A DNA stretch of 64,000 bases from Physcia stellaris (taxonomy: Eukaryota > Ascomycota > Lecanoromycetes > Caliciales > Physciaceae), in the NCBI GenBank assembly GCA_018902385.1, contig JABSSW010000060.1:124001-188000 (forward strand), read 5' to 3'. The notes below the pieces were generated by a model, which was not told where the DNA came from, did no database searches, and saw nothing but the letters and a program-made list of their open reading frames with translations. This document shows positions 1-10,514 of this stretch, in pieces; within the stretch, counting starts at the first letter, position 1, and each line of letters begins with the position of its first letter. A program made the translations under genes and the position numbers.

Positions 1-1620
1 CTGCGATATCTGTTTATAGACGGCAAAACTACTCCGGCACGTAATACAGATTCGGATCGAGCTTGATTCTCCTATCTTCAAGAGGAGAGGTACGAGCTCT
101 GAGTCGGCTACGCATTCATCAAGCCCATCGACCACCCAGTAGTGCTTTCTCTCGAGCTTCCTTTTGAGAAGACCTTCCAAGTACAACCTTCGCCATATCA
201 CTCTGTGGTCCGTCTTCGTCAGCATTTCGTCTGCTTCGCATTTCTCAAGGATTATCTTGAAGACATTCGCATCAACTGAAGCCATTTGCCAAGTCATAGA
301 TCTGAGGAATAAGTTAATCGTCGAGGTCATTTTGTTGCTGTAATCGAAAAAGTAGTAGGAACAATCATAATCGATGCTTTTCAGGTGAGATATTACAGCA
401 GCGGCAAGGACGGATTTGCCAGCAGCTGGCTGCGCATTTACCCAATATATTTGATTTTTCGGTCCATTCAGCCATTGCCGAAACTCGGCTTTTTCAAATA
501 TCCACTGACCTGAGCCTTCCATACGCGTGGCATCGATCCGCATCAGATCGTCGTCAGGTGGACCGGATACTCCTAGGAAGTAGTCAAGCCGTCGACGAGC
601 TTCATTATCCGTTTCGCGAAGTCTCAGCGAATTCTCTTTGGTCAGACTGTGAATCGCAGACGCTAAACTGTTCCGAACGGTCAGGTAATTTGGATCATCT
701 TTGGAGCCGAATTTGACCACTTCACGATGATTAGCATTGAGGTAAGCTGTTCGCTCGTTCGTATAGCCAAGAGTAGCCAGATCCTTATCTACGATTAGGC
801 CTTTTCCAAAGAAGTAATTCGTAGGAACGGTTTCGTAAAACGAGTAAAGCTGCAGGTCACGACAATGCTGGGGGAACTCGTCGTTTATGGACTGCGTCGC
901 AATCGAGTTGCGATTGAGGTCACTGACAAAAGGCCGTGCGCCTGGCGCTACCGCCAGGACTTTTGATAAGATTTGAGCGAGATCGGAGCCTCTGTGGGGA
1001 GTGGCCATGAAGAAAATCGCCCGAACACGGCTTGCGATGGACTCGAACTCTTCGAACTGTCGAGCTAGAACGAAGGCTTTTTTTATGACCAAACCTCCCA
1101 TACTGTGGCCAACTAAAATGAGAGGTGCCTATGGAGATTTAGCCAAAGATGACTGTTCTCAGCGTGATATGTCTGTCGAAGGATCGTTGTGTTAGATAAT
1201 GACACTTACTGTAGAGCCAATCGGAATCGAGGGACAATCCTGTATAGATCCTAGGAAAGCTTTGGCGAAATCATGAATATTCAGCGTGCTTTCTTTATCC
1301 CAGTTCGAATCGTATCCGAAACTGTGGATTCTCGCGCCACGGAATGCTTCATCTTCGGGGAGCCAAGTCTGAGGCCAATAGAGCTCGGGATTACCCGATT
1401 TCGTCCATGTGCTTCGGGAACCTCCTCCCAAGCCGTGCACGAAGACAATGTCGGCGACAGCATCTTCTGTCGGGCAGAAGAGGGTGTTCAGTCCGAACGG
1501 CCCTTTGATGTCCCCTGTAGCACTCGAACTATCGGTGCCACTTCTCATGAAACTTTTACCGAAGAGCGAGCGAGACGAAGACGCGTCAGTCCTGGCTCTC
1601 AAGCTCAGCTGCTTTTCCAT
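1..1620 (-). CDS. Alpha/beta-hydrolase + NACHT NLR-like protein (3' end outside window)
   Basis: Two exons are visible on the minus strand: 1620-1210 and 1128 to the window edge. The intron 1129-1209 starts GTAAGT and both sides are phase 0. The N-terminus holds a lipase-like fold: a VFVHGLGGG strand, then a GHSMGG nucleophile elbow (GxSxG) just after the intron, then ATPHRGSD. After a linker comes a NACHT-type NTPase. Its P-loop is near + positions 405-430 and reads AQPAAGKS, so the first glycine of the usual GxxxxGKS is alanine. A Walker B-like VVDGLDEC lies near position 125. About 513 residues are seen with no internal stop. Fungal proteins of this architecture are STAND/NLR-like and are linked in some species to non-self recognition; the role here is inferred. 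The C-terminal sensor (ankyrin, TPR or WD repeats) lies beyond position 1. The start at 1620 is the first ATG of the open frame. Confidence 0.85.
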
Positions 1621-2518
1621 TGCCTTTCGTCAATGGGAATTTCGCGACGAGGTCCAAGTAGCATAAGGCAAGCACTCGTACAATGCCTAGAGGTACCTTC
1701 CGTTGCTCACACGAAGGCCTAAACTACATTGCATAGCACATTCGACGTACTTGGCACCAGCTTCAAATCCCTTTCTATGCAATAAGCATCAGCACCATCA
1801 GCAATCACTGGGTGCGAGAGTCCAGGTACGAGAACTCAGGTGCAAGTAGGAAGCCATACAGATCCAGACAAATCTTTTACATAAGCGCCAGGATTCGCCT
1901 ACCGTCTGGGTTTCCATGCAAGCAGACCCAATGGATTTCGTGAGAGGGCTGTCTACATTACCGTAGCCTCGTAGCACTGCAGATTGGAAACTGCAGACTG
2001 GAATATGCCCGCTTACTGTAGTGGAAAGGCCTTGCCGTAGGATTCGTGCCGAGTGGGTGTTAAGAACGTTATTTTAAGCTCTCCAGCAGCTGCTATTATT
2101 GACGGCTTTGACTAGTCCAACGGACGCCTGCGTTTGTTAAGGGCCATTCAACACTGGTTATCACCGAGGAGGGGTGGATGTCAGCATTGATTGGCTTCTT
2201 TTATGACCTTAGCCTCGTTGATCGCTACCGTGGAGGGCCAAACTCCCAATAAGAATCGCATGGGCCGCGATCCGCGTCTAGGTCGTCCCTTCCAAGCGCT
2301 GTTCACGAACGGGGCTTTCCTGCTGTTTGACGGAGGGCCTCGAATAAATAAAGGCAATGATCTTGCCTCAAAAGCTGCTTCTGAGCTTCTTTTGCTACCT
2401 TTGCTAAATTTTCCCATCTGAGATGTGACCTCAACATAATCAGGTTGTACAAGACAGCGCAAGCAACTCTTAAAAAATCGATCGAGATCCTACCTAGGCC
2501 AATAAATATCCGACAGAC
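1621..2518. other. Intergenic region, no supported gene
   Basis: The 5' flank of the NACHT gene and the upstream region of the kinase-like gene. Only short open frames on both strands are present, none with recognisable protein features. Confidence 0.5.
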
Positions 2519-3904
2519 ATGAGTGAAGTCATTTGGGACAAACCCAAAGAGGTACCGGAGTGGGTCATTGAAAACGTCGACGAAAACGTTCTTGCCAGTA
2601 CTCTACCCTCGTAAAAACCTTATATGGCAGCCGTCTTTGCTTATAATTTCCTTCCAGAACTGCCTCCAGGAACAAGAATTGAAGGAATCTACCCACACGG
2701 TGCTAGTTACTGGACCCGTACCGCGGCGATCAAGACCTCCCAGGCGGACGATACAAAGCAGACCTTCTTCCTCAAAGTCAGTTGAGACAACACCCACAGC
2801 TAATGCCAAGAACATCTTTACTCGCCTGCAGTCACTGAACTCGTCTCTTCGTAGGTTTCGCATCATGAATCGGGTAGAAACATGATGTCAGCGGAGCTTG
2901 TCTCTATGACATTGATCAGGAAAACTGTTCCCGACCTAGCTCCACTTCCCATTGCCTGGGGCACCTATGCGGTAGACTCCGACATACACTTCTATCTATC
3001 CACTTTTCATGACATGACAGACGACATTCCTGAAATACAACCATTAGCTACCAAAATTGCCGAGCTTCATGTTAAGGGTCTGTCACCCAATGGGAAATAT
3101 GGCTTCTCCGTGCCAACCTACCAGAGCAAATGGTCAGTATGTTTCTATGCTTTTATCGTTCCGATTTGACAGACTTTAAATTGGCATTACTGGCCAGCGG
3201 GAGCTCACATGTTTCACTCAACGCTTCGCCCTGTAACAGGCAGCAAAGGCAGCAGAATGCTCCTTGATGACCCATAGTGCCACGCTTCATTCCCATAGAT
3301 TTTGTTCTAACTCGAAACCTATGATAGGCCACAGCCAGTCGAATGGAAGTCTTCTTGGGAGGAATTCTTCTTGATCTCACTCAAATGGATCCTCGGCAAG
3401 GAAGAGGAATCCCAGGGCTATGACGCACAGCTCAGCAGCCTCAAAAAAGCGCTCTTCGAGAAGGTAGTGCCTCGGCTGCTTCGCCCTCTGGAGACTGGAG
3501 GTAATTGTATCGAGCCCAGACTCGTGCATGGCGATCTCTGGGACGGAAACTGCTCGACGGACGTCGCGACCAACATGCCGATAATCTACGATGCCACATC
3601 GATATATGCCCACAATGAGTACGAGCTTGCCCCATGGCGTCCTCCCAGACATAAGATAGGGAAGCCTTACATCAAGGCCTATACCCGATATTTCCCACGA
3701 TCTGCTCCCGAAGACGATTTCGACGATCGACTGACATTGTACTGTATCCGATTCGATTCACTGTCCTCCGCTTTGTACCCTGGAAACCTCCGTTTTAGAA
3801 ACATCATCATGGATAACATGCGACTTTTGGTCGAGAAATTTCCCAATGGTTACGAAGGTCCCCACATGCGGAAAGGGTCTGAACCCCAAACATCAATGCT
3901 GTAA
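2519..3904 (+). CDS. Fructosamine/ketosamine-3-kinase-like protein (middle exon uncertain)
   Basis: Family: protein-deglycating ketosamine-3-kinases with an APH-like kinase fold, which phosphorylate sugar adducts on lysines. Start ATG 2519. Intron 1 is 2598-2657 (GTACTC..CAG), phase 1, and restores a reading frame carrying LPPGT..HGASYWTRTA and FFLKV. Intron 3 is 3137-3334 (GTATGT, CTAAC branch point, CACAG), phase 0. The 3' exon carries SWEEFF, LLRPLETGG, the catalytic-loop HGDLWDGN, IIYDATSIYAHNEYEL (the metal-binding Asp is kept) and ALYPGN, ending at TAA 3904. The stretch 2776-2887 is the problem: the frame hits TGA just after FFLKVS. It can be rescued by more than one GT-AG pair (for example a 55-bp intron from 2776 with a GCTAAT branch point plus a 42-bp intron near 2845-2886), but each leaves the loop shorter than I expect for the family. 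The gene is either diverged with odd introns or decaying. The kinase family call itself is firm. Confidence 0.68.
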
Positions 3905-4250
3905 ATTATACTGTACGTTTACCTCGCAAACCCAAATAGAAAAAGAAAGAAAAGAAACGAAAAAAACAATTGTAAGGTAGCAGCATCAAACTACATATAG
4001 GTACCTATAGTTATACCTACTGTAGGCTAGCATTGGTCTGCGGCATAAGTTAACCGGGGACGGCGAGTGCGATTATTAGGTATTCCCAAAAACACAGTTT
4101 ACAGATCAATGGGTTTTCAGGAAAAACTCACCGGCGGAACGTGTTATTGACGCGTCATTCGAATCGTTGAAGTCCATGATCGCTATTGACTTGCTTCTTT
4201 CCCGAGTCTGGAAAAAGGGTTTCAATCTTGATCTTGTGTAGAACAGCATT
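3905..4250. other. Intergenic region 3' of the kinase-like gene
   Basis: No open frame of interest. An A-rich stretch follows the stop, likely the 3' UTR. The region ends at the TA target site of the MITE. Confidence 0.5.
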
Positions 4251-4486
4251 TATCCCATGCTCTGGTGTAGTGCTAATTTTTGCCTCTCATGCATCGCCTC
4301 TTACATGCTCAATACAACAAGCCGTGTACCCGTCTTTGGCAAAAAGTGGTTGAATATAAGGTGTAGAAAACATCATCTTCGGATTCCGTCCCAAGTCGGG
4401 TAATCGCAGATCTGTCGAGGGATATCTCAAGAAAAGACGAGTCACCAGAGATTAGCACCACTTATCTAGCACCAGGCCATGGGATA
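4251..4486. mobile_element. MITE copy 1 (Tc1/mariner-like, TA target site)
   Basis: A 232-bp non-coding element (4253-4484) bounded by imperfect terminal inverted repeats: left TCCCATGCTCTGGTG, and the right end read on the minus strand TCCCATGGCCTGGTG. Both ends are flanked by TA (4251-4252 and 4485-4486), as expected for Tc1/mariner-type insertion. Inside, a second inverted pair (AGTGCTAAT / GGTGCTAAT) extends the terminal repeat. It aligns over its whole length with a second copy at 29107-29332. There is no coding capacity, so mobility would need a transposase supplied elsewhere. Confidence 0.8.
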
Positions 4487-4678
4487 ACGTCTTCATTTTC
4501 CTCAAGTGCGATACAGGCCCACAGAATTACTACAGAAGTGGGCTCCCTGAGCAGCGACGCCAAGGTCAAAGCCGACGAGCCTCTATCCAATTCCTGGTAT
4601 CATGCATGCGTCCCCAACTCCCACAACAAAAAATAAAATCCTCTTTGGGTATGATCCCACTTCTTTTCTCACATAGCC

Positions 4679-6877
4679 TTATCTCGCAGCACCATTCGCG
4701 AACCTACCGTCTTTCAACTTCTTTTTACATTCATCGCAATACCATTTCGCTAGGACTCGTTAATGGATCGTCTCGTCATCTATCGGGGTTTGGGGGAACA
4801 TACCGTTTTTGCTGGGTGCTTTCTGCAGGCCGACGCATTTCAGATGGAACCATTCCCTCGAGCACGACTCCATGTCGCATCCCACCATTTCCCCATAGCT
4901 GACTCCGTTGCAATAACAGTACCTCGGTTCGTTCACATCAATTTCCTCTTCTTCTTCTTCGGGCGGCAGCGACGAAGTCTCATCATCCTGGACCGCAGCG
5001 GCGGCGGCGGCTGCCATTTGTGCTGCTATACCGGCACCCTTCTTATGGGATCTTTTGATCGGTGGCTGGGCATTCCGAGACGGTCTCGTGGCTTCCGGAG
5101 CGAATGACGCGTTGACTGGAGTGGAGTTTTTGGAATTCTTACCCCCAGCTCGGGTGGCCACTGAGATTGATGGTGGCCTATCTGGCCGGCCTTTGCTGAT
5201 CTCTACAGTGTCCTCTCGCTTCATGGTACGTTCAGAGCTGCGGCCCCCAACTACCAGAGCTCCGCGAACATCGGCTGCACCATCGATGGTACCTATGTCT
5301 TCAACCAGATGCTCGCCTTTGGAATTAACCGTTTCTTTCATACTATTCTTGACTTCACCGACACTCCTGCCAGTCAAGCCTGACACTTTTTCTACGTCGG
5401 CGGTGGTACCATACATGCTATTTCCATTTCCATTGGGGGGTTTGGCTGAAGCAGACGAAACAGGTCTGGTCCTGGCTTCTTGCAACAAAGATTGAGTCGA
5501 ATTCTGGCGGGCTCGAGCTAGTTGAGCTCGCGAGTTGAGTGCTGGGCTTCTTTTTTGCAGATCCTTGGCGGGGAATGTTCCTGTTACTGGCGAAGATGCG
5601 GGCAATGGTGAATTAACAGTCGATGTATTTGTGTTGGCCCTGCAAAGGTATTAGCGAAGCGTTTAATCAATGGAAGCTGTCCATGCCTACCTTTTCCTAG
5701 TAGTACTGGGCGGAGCTGCGGCAGCGCGCCCTCGCTTTCTGACTGGATCTAGGGCCGGTGTGTCTCTTGGACTACTGCCATTACCCTTTGTGACGCCGGC
5801 AGTTGGTCCGTATACGCTGCCCATTGCTTTCTCAGGGGGTAGCAGGGCCATAGGCACCTTCTCGACCTTTCTCCGCTTATTAGGCGGAGCCACCGACGTG
5901 ATACCTGTAATTCCAAGACCGGTGCCATTCAGCGGAAGGGCCTCCGCAACTCTCCGGCCTTTCGCGCCAGCGGTGGGCTTTTTGATGCTGTGGGCTGCTC
6001 TATCGTCAAAGTCGGAATCTACATGGTTGTTTCGCTGTTTGCGGGCGGCCAGAGCTTCTCTTCTCACTTCACTTCGTGCCGCAGCGCCTTCGGCATCTTG
6101 GATGGCTGCCGTAGAAGCCAAATGGGTCGTAGCATGCCTTGTCCGCTCAGCTGCTGTGGTCGCTTTCTTGTCGGTGGTCCTGTCCCGATATGCCCAATGC
6201 GTCTTGCTTCCAAGGCGTGCCTCCTCGCTGACCTCGTTCGCAATGTAGGGAAAGGAGCTATCGCATCGCGCAAGTTGTTTGTCGAGACCTTCAATCGCTG
6301 TCAGCATGACGTGATTTTTCTCATCCAAAGTCGTGAGCATCTCCCCCATCACCATCCTTAGATGAGCAAAGATCCGTCGTCGAGGGCCATCAGGGGTAGT
6401 GGGATCATCCAGAGAACCGGACACAGACGGAGCTTGAACCAGGGACGGGGCAGTGCTGTTACTGGCTGATCCAGCAGCAATTTCAGTCATTTCAGTGTTT
6501 GTCCGCGTCATATCTATTGAGCGCTGTGCGGGCACAGGTTTACTGGGTGCTGCTGGGACTTTGAGGGCGGTGGCCACCAGCTGGCCTACACTTTCTTCCG
6601 GTCCATAGATTTTAGCGTCGACTTCCTTCAGCATTGTGTAATGCCGGATCATCTCTTTTGGTAATGCAGTGATCGAGTCGGTGAAATGTGTAATGGCAGG
6701 ACAGAAGCCAGGAGCTGGATCGTCATCGTCGTTGTTGAGACCAGCACCTAGCGACGTGCGCGGTTGTACAGGATTGGTTGCGCTTCTTGACGGATTTGTC
6801 CGTGTCTGACGGACTGGCTGTCTTCTGTTTGAACTTGTTGGTGCTTCAGCAATCGTGGTACCAGTGAATGACTTCAT
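4679..6877 (-). CDS. ING-family PHD-finger chromatin protein
   Basis: Three exons: 6877-5691, 5639-4804 and 4749-4679. The introns (5640-5690 and 4750-4803) begin GTAGGC and GTATGT, carry branch-type CTAAT/TTAAC motifs and join in frame, giving about 697 residues. The N-terminal ING domain is clear: an acidic DDDD run, then [25 protein letters not shown] and [13 protein letters not shown], followed by a helical part with [14 protein letters not shown]. The middle is long, disordered and basic with NLS-like KKR stretches. The C-terminus is a C4HC3 PHD finger ([15 protein letters not shown], then HLKCVGL, then WYCDEC); its last two cysteines are supplied only by the 71-nt final exon. ING proteins read H3K4 methylation in histone acetyltransferase or deacetylase complexes; the size suggests a Pho23-like Rpd3L subunit, but Yng2-like is possible. 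The frame is open up to 7042, so a start 55 codons upstream cannot be excluded. Confidence 0.9.
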
Positions 6878-7249
6878 CGTGAGCTGTGCGATCGCGCACC
6901 AAGAAGAGTGGGCGTTCTGAGGGAGAAGATCGAGCGTCAGGACATTCAAGATGTCCTGCCGGCTTGGGACATTGTGAGAAGCTGGTGCTTTCAAAAGTAT
7001 GACCGTGGATGAGTGTGCCAGGAACGTTTCAGAGGACAGCAAAGAGAGAAGTGTGAGAAATCGTCCTCAATCGACTGGGGGAGAGTAACTTGGGCTCACG
7101 GAGTTAAGCACCGGGCTTAATCGTCCAAACGAGCTAAAGCTGTAGGGTTTACTCTAGCGAGCCTTGGCTCCATGTCCCACAAACATCCGCCAATTTAATC
7201 CATCACCAACGCCTACACCAACTTTCAACATCGACAACTAATTTTCACC
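6878..7249. promoter_or_regulatory. Divergent promoter between the ING gene and eL8
   Basis: The ING-family gene (-) and the ribosomal protein gene (+) share this spacer. A TAGGGTTT telobox-like motif lies near 7145, a kind often seen in ribosomal-protein promoters. Its function here is inferred. Confidence 0.4.
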
Positions 7250-8526
7250 ATGGTAAGCTAATCCCATAACAACAATGCGGCTTCAAATACGTTATGCAAA
7301 TTCGATGGCACACCCGAGTCGTCATGTTTTGTGACTTCTCAAGTTGCTACCTCTGGCTCTAGCCGGGAGGCAGCATCGAGTAATGGAAAATGGCTTGAGC
7401 CATGGACTTGCAGCAATGCAGTCTATGTTCTCTCTAGAGTTCAAGAAGATCGTTACCTAGTGAACATAATTCGCTGACGATCTTCTTTTCTCAATGACAG
7501 CCTCCAAAACAAGGCCGCGGCAAGGCCGCTCCAGCGCCTTTCCCCCAGTCAAAGGCTGGGGCTACCAAGAAGACCGCAAAGGTATGTCCTCAAACCTCTT
7601 AGTCCAATGACCTCCAGCCCATGTCTTAATTCCTTCTTACAGAACCCTCTCATCGAAAAACGCCCCCGTAATTACGGTATCGGTCAAGACATCCAACCCC
7701 GCCGCAACCTCTCTCGCATGGTGAAGTGGCCCGAATATGTCAGACTTCAACGACAACGTAAGATCCTCAATCTACGCCTCAAGGTTCCACCCGCTATTGC
7801 CCAATTCAACAACGTCCTAGACCGCAATACCGCGACCCAAGCTTTCAAATTACTCTCCAAGTACAAGCCTGAAACCAAATCTGAAAAGAAAGAGCGCTTG
7901 TTGAAGGAGGCGACGGCCATCAAGGAAGGCAAGAAAAAGGAGGATGTGAGCAAGAAGCCTTACACGGTCAAGTTTGGGTTGAATCATGTTGTGGGATTGA
8001 TTGAGAACAAGAAGGCGAATCTTGTCCTGATTCCCAATGATGTCGACCCAATCGAGCTAGTCATCTTCTTACCGGCGCTATGTCGTAAGATGGGAGTGCC
8101 TTATGCAATTGTCAAGGGCAAAGCGAGGCTTGGTGTTGTTGTTCACCAGAAGGTTGGCCTCTCTTTGATACCGTAACAGTATGTCATAATAAACAAGCAC
8201 GCTGATATACTATGGCTATATTAGACAGCTGCCGCCGTTGCCATCACAGAAGTTAGGCCCGAAGACAAGTCGGAGCTGTCGAAGCTCGTCTCGACCATCA
8301 AGGAGGGCTACTCGGAGAAGTACGAAGAAGCCAAGCGTCATTGGGGTGGAGGTATCATGGGCCAGAAAGCGATTGCACGCACAGAGAAGAAGAGAAAAGC
8401 ATTAGAGGTAAGATTATGTTTCTTGAGTCTTCTGATAATCGATCACAGCACAATCCCAGATGCCCCGCTTGATCTATGGACAACAATGCTAAAACTCCTT
8501 TCTCATAGGCTGCCATTCGTGTTTAA
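7250..8526 (+). CDS. RPL8: 60S ribosomal protein eL8 (L8/L7a)
   Basis: Five exons: 7250-7252 (only the ATG), 7501-7581, 7643-8152, 8225-8407 and 8509-8526, giving 264 residues. All junctions are phase 0. The first intron (248 bp, GTAAGC..CAG) separates the start codon from the rest, a common ribosomal-protein arrangement. The protein begins MPPKQGRGK and carries [40 protein letters not shown] and the L7Ae-type core [21 protein letters not shown]. The last exon encodes only AAIRV and the stop. The length agrees with yeast Rpl8 (256 residues). It is a component of the cytosolic large ribosomal subunit near the exit tunnel and joins during pre-60S assembly. The fourth exon starts at ACAGCTGCC; the alternative AG six bases on would break the family match. 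Confidence 0.97.
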
Positions 8527-9205
8527 AGTCATCAGCGGACGAATACCCTGCGGTTTTCGAAAGCGGCAAGTGCTTTACCGTGAGAGGTTCTTCGAGGGCG
8601 CAATCATAGCATATCAAACAACTTGATACCCTTTACTCTCATACTGCCGTAGTTGATGATTTCCGTGCTTTTTGTGCGAGCCTTTGTTTGGTTTCTTTTT
8701 CTCGTTGTACCATCTGTGATCTCCCTAAGACAATATATGTGCGATTGCGTGACCGCTCATTCTTCGCCTATGTCAATTTTTGGCTCTATCAATCTGGAAA
8801 AACTAAACTCAGAGCCTCAGCCGTCGAAAAGCACTGTATTTTCGCTGACTAGAGATCTTCGACGTTCCAACAGATGCCCAGAGGTGAGAGAATCTAACGA
8901 AAACATCTCCAATATTGGCGACCTCCCGCTGATTCATTAATGAGAAAGGCTTACCGTCAGTGTATAATTCTTTGGAGTCTTGAATCCTGCCGTACCTAAG
9001 TACACACCACTTTTCATGCTGCTCGCCCTCTTCTACACAATCTTTTTCGTTGTCACGCAGTCTCCATCGATCAAATGCTAGACATGATAGATGCTCCCAT
9101 CTTATCTTTCTTGATCCCACGTTATCGAGCTCATCATACCTTTATTCAGTCAACTCGTCTCAGAAATCACCTCCGTTCACGCTAGGGTTGGAGGAAAGTC
9201 AAAGT
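8527..9205. other. Intergenic region between eL8 and the Mn-SOD gene
   Basis: eL8 3' UTR followed by non-coding sequence. Short frames at 8653-8940 (+) and 8809-9120 (-) have no recognisable features and I do not regard them as genes. Confidence 0.5.
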
Positions 9206-9228
9206 CACGTGCGATGACGTAAACCCTA
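9206..9228 (+). promoter_or_regulatory. E-box, CRE-like site and telobox-like motif upstream of Mn-SOD
   Basis: CACGTG at 9206-9211, TGACGTAA at 9215-9222 and AAACCCTA at 9221-9228 sit within 23 bp, about 120 bp upstream of the Mn-SOD start codon. These match bHLH, bZIP/CRE and telobox-type consensus sites. Regulation by stress bZIP factors is inferred from the motif only. Confidence 0.45.
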
Positions 9229-9344
9229 TGATGTGAAATCATCGGATTTTGGCCATTCCCCATCTTTAACTCCTTTTAGTTCTCAATTGATCGCTCAGAC
9301 TCCTTTCAAAGCTTGAGAAAACCAATTCGAACGAACCGATCAAA

Positions 9345-10232
9345 ATGGCCAGCCTCCTCCGCCCGTCCACCGCCCGCTCCACCCTCCGAGCACTCAATCA
9401 TGCCAAACCCCTCAGCACAACCTTCACCAGAGGCAAAGCCACAGTCCCAGACCTCCCATGTACATCTCCCCTCCCTCCGCCCACCTCAACTCCTCCCTTC
9501 CGCCCCTCAAACCCCCAATTCCATCAACTAACCCATGGATCCAGACGACTACGCAGCCCTCGAACCCGCCATCTCAGGCCAAATCATGGAACTCCACCAC
9601 TCAAAGCACCACACCACCTACGTAAACAGCTACAACCAATTCTCAGAGCAAGCCTCCTCCCTCCGCACCTCCACCTCCCCCTCCTCCATCGCCTCCCTCC
9701 TCGCGCTGCAACCCCTCCTCAATTTCCACGGCGGGGGACACATCAACCACTCCCTCTTCTGGGAGAACCTAGCCCCCAAAAACCGCGGCGGCGGCGAGCC
9801 CCCCAGCGAAAGCGGGAAGCTGGGCAAGGCGATCGGTCTCGCGTATGGTGGCGTGGAGGAGCTCAAGAAAGTGATGAATGCGAAGTTGGCGGGGATTCAG
9901 GGCAGTGGGTGGGCGTGGTTGGTTAAGGATAAGGAGACGGGCGCGCTGGGGGTGAGGACGTATAAGGGGCAGGATCCGGTTGTTGGGCAGTTTGTGCCGC
10001 TGTTGGGGATTGATGCTTGGGAGCATGCTTATTAGTAAGTCTCCTCCTCTCATGGTTTTGGAGAAGGGTGTGCTGTGTTTGGAATGGATTGGCCAGCGAG
10101 GCTTTCTGGGTGTGTGCTGATTGTGCTGATGGGATGAATAGTCTTCAGTATCAGAATCGGAAGGCGGAGTACTTTTCCGCTATTTGGGATGTGGTTAATT
10201 GGAAGGCGGCAGAGAAGAGGTTTGAGGCGTGA
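9345..10232 (+). CDS. SOD2: Mitochondrial manganese superoxide dismutase
   Basis: Three exons: 9345-9459, 9545-10034 and 10142-10232, giving 231 residues. Intron 1 has a perfect CTAAC branch point before ATCCAG; intron 2 starts GTAAGT. The first ~35 residues are Arg/Ser/Thr-rich with no acidic residue, typical of a mitochondrial presequence. All four metal ligands are visible: His in ELHHSKHH, His in GGGHINHSLFW, and Asp and His in DAWEHAYYLQYQ; the last motif spans the second intron. GSGWAWL is the usual Fe/Mn-SOD core. It converts superoxide to hydrogen peroxide and oxygen in the matrix. The GGGHINHS motif and the mitochondrial signal favour Mn over Fe. The Mn-SOD call rests on domain content and ligands; the symbol follows yeast usage. 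Confidence 0.95.
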
Positions 10233-10514
10233 GTGAGTGGCCTAGGGGAGAGCGATGGCCGAAAGGGGTCTACACGCAATCATGTGCAGTCGTCTAGGGA
10301 CAAGAATATGTACTCTAGATGTGGCTCAGCGAACAGCCAAGCTTTGCAAATATTCAAGCGTTTACTGATTTACTGGTGCCTTGATATCTGCATCTATCTC
10401 TCTATCCCAGGGATACAAGTACGCACATAACTTCTTGGACATGAGTTCCTCCGATATCTAGAGCACTTTCTTGGGATTCCTGACTAGAGTACCTAATATC
10501 CACACAGGCAACGC

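Noticed and set aside
5055-6361. Plus-strand frames of 120-190 codons opposite the ING gene
   Set aside because: Antisense of a disordered exon; no protein features.
9345-9926. Continuous 193-codon frame reading through SOD2 intron 1
   Set aside because: It leaves the SOD frame after the intron; the spliced frame carries all metal ligands.
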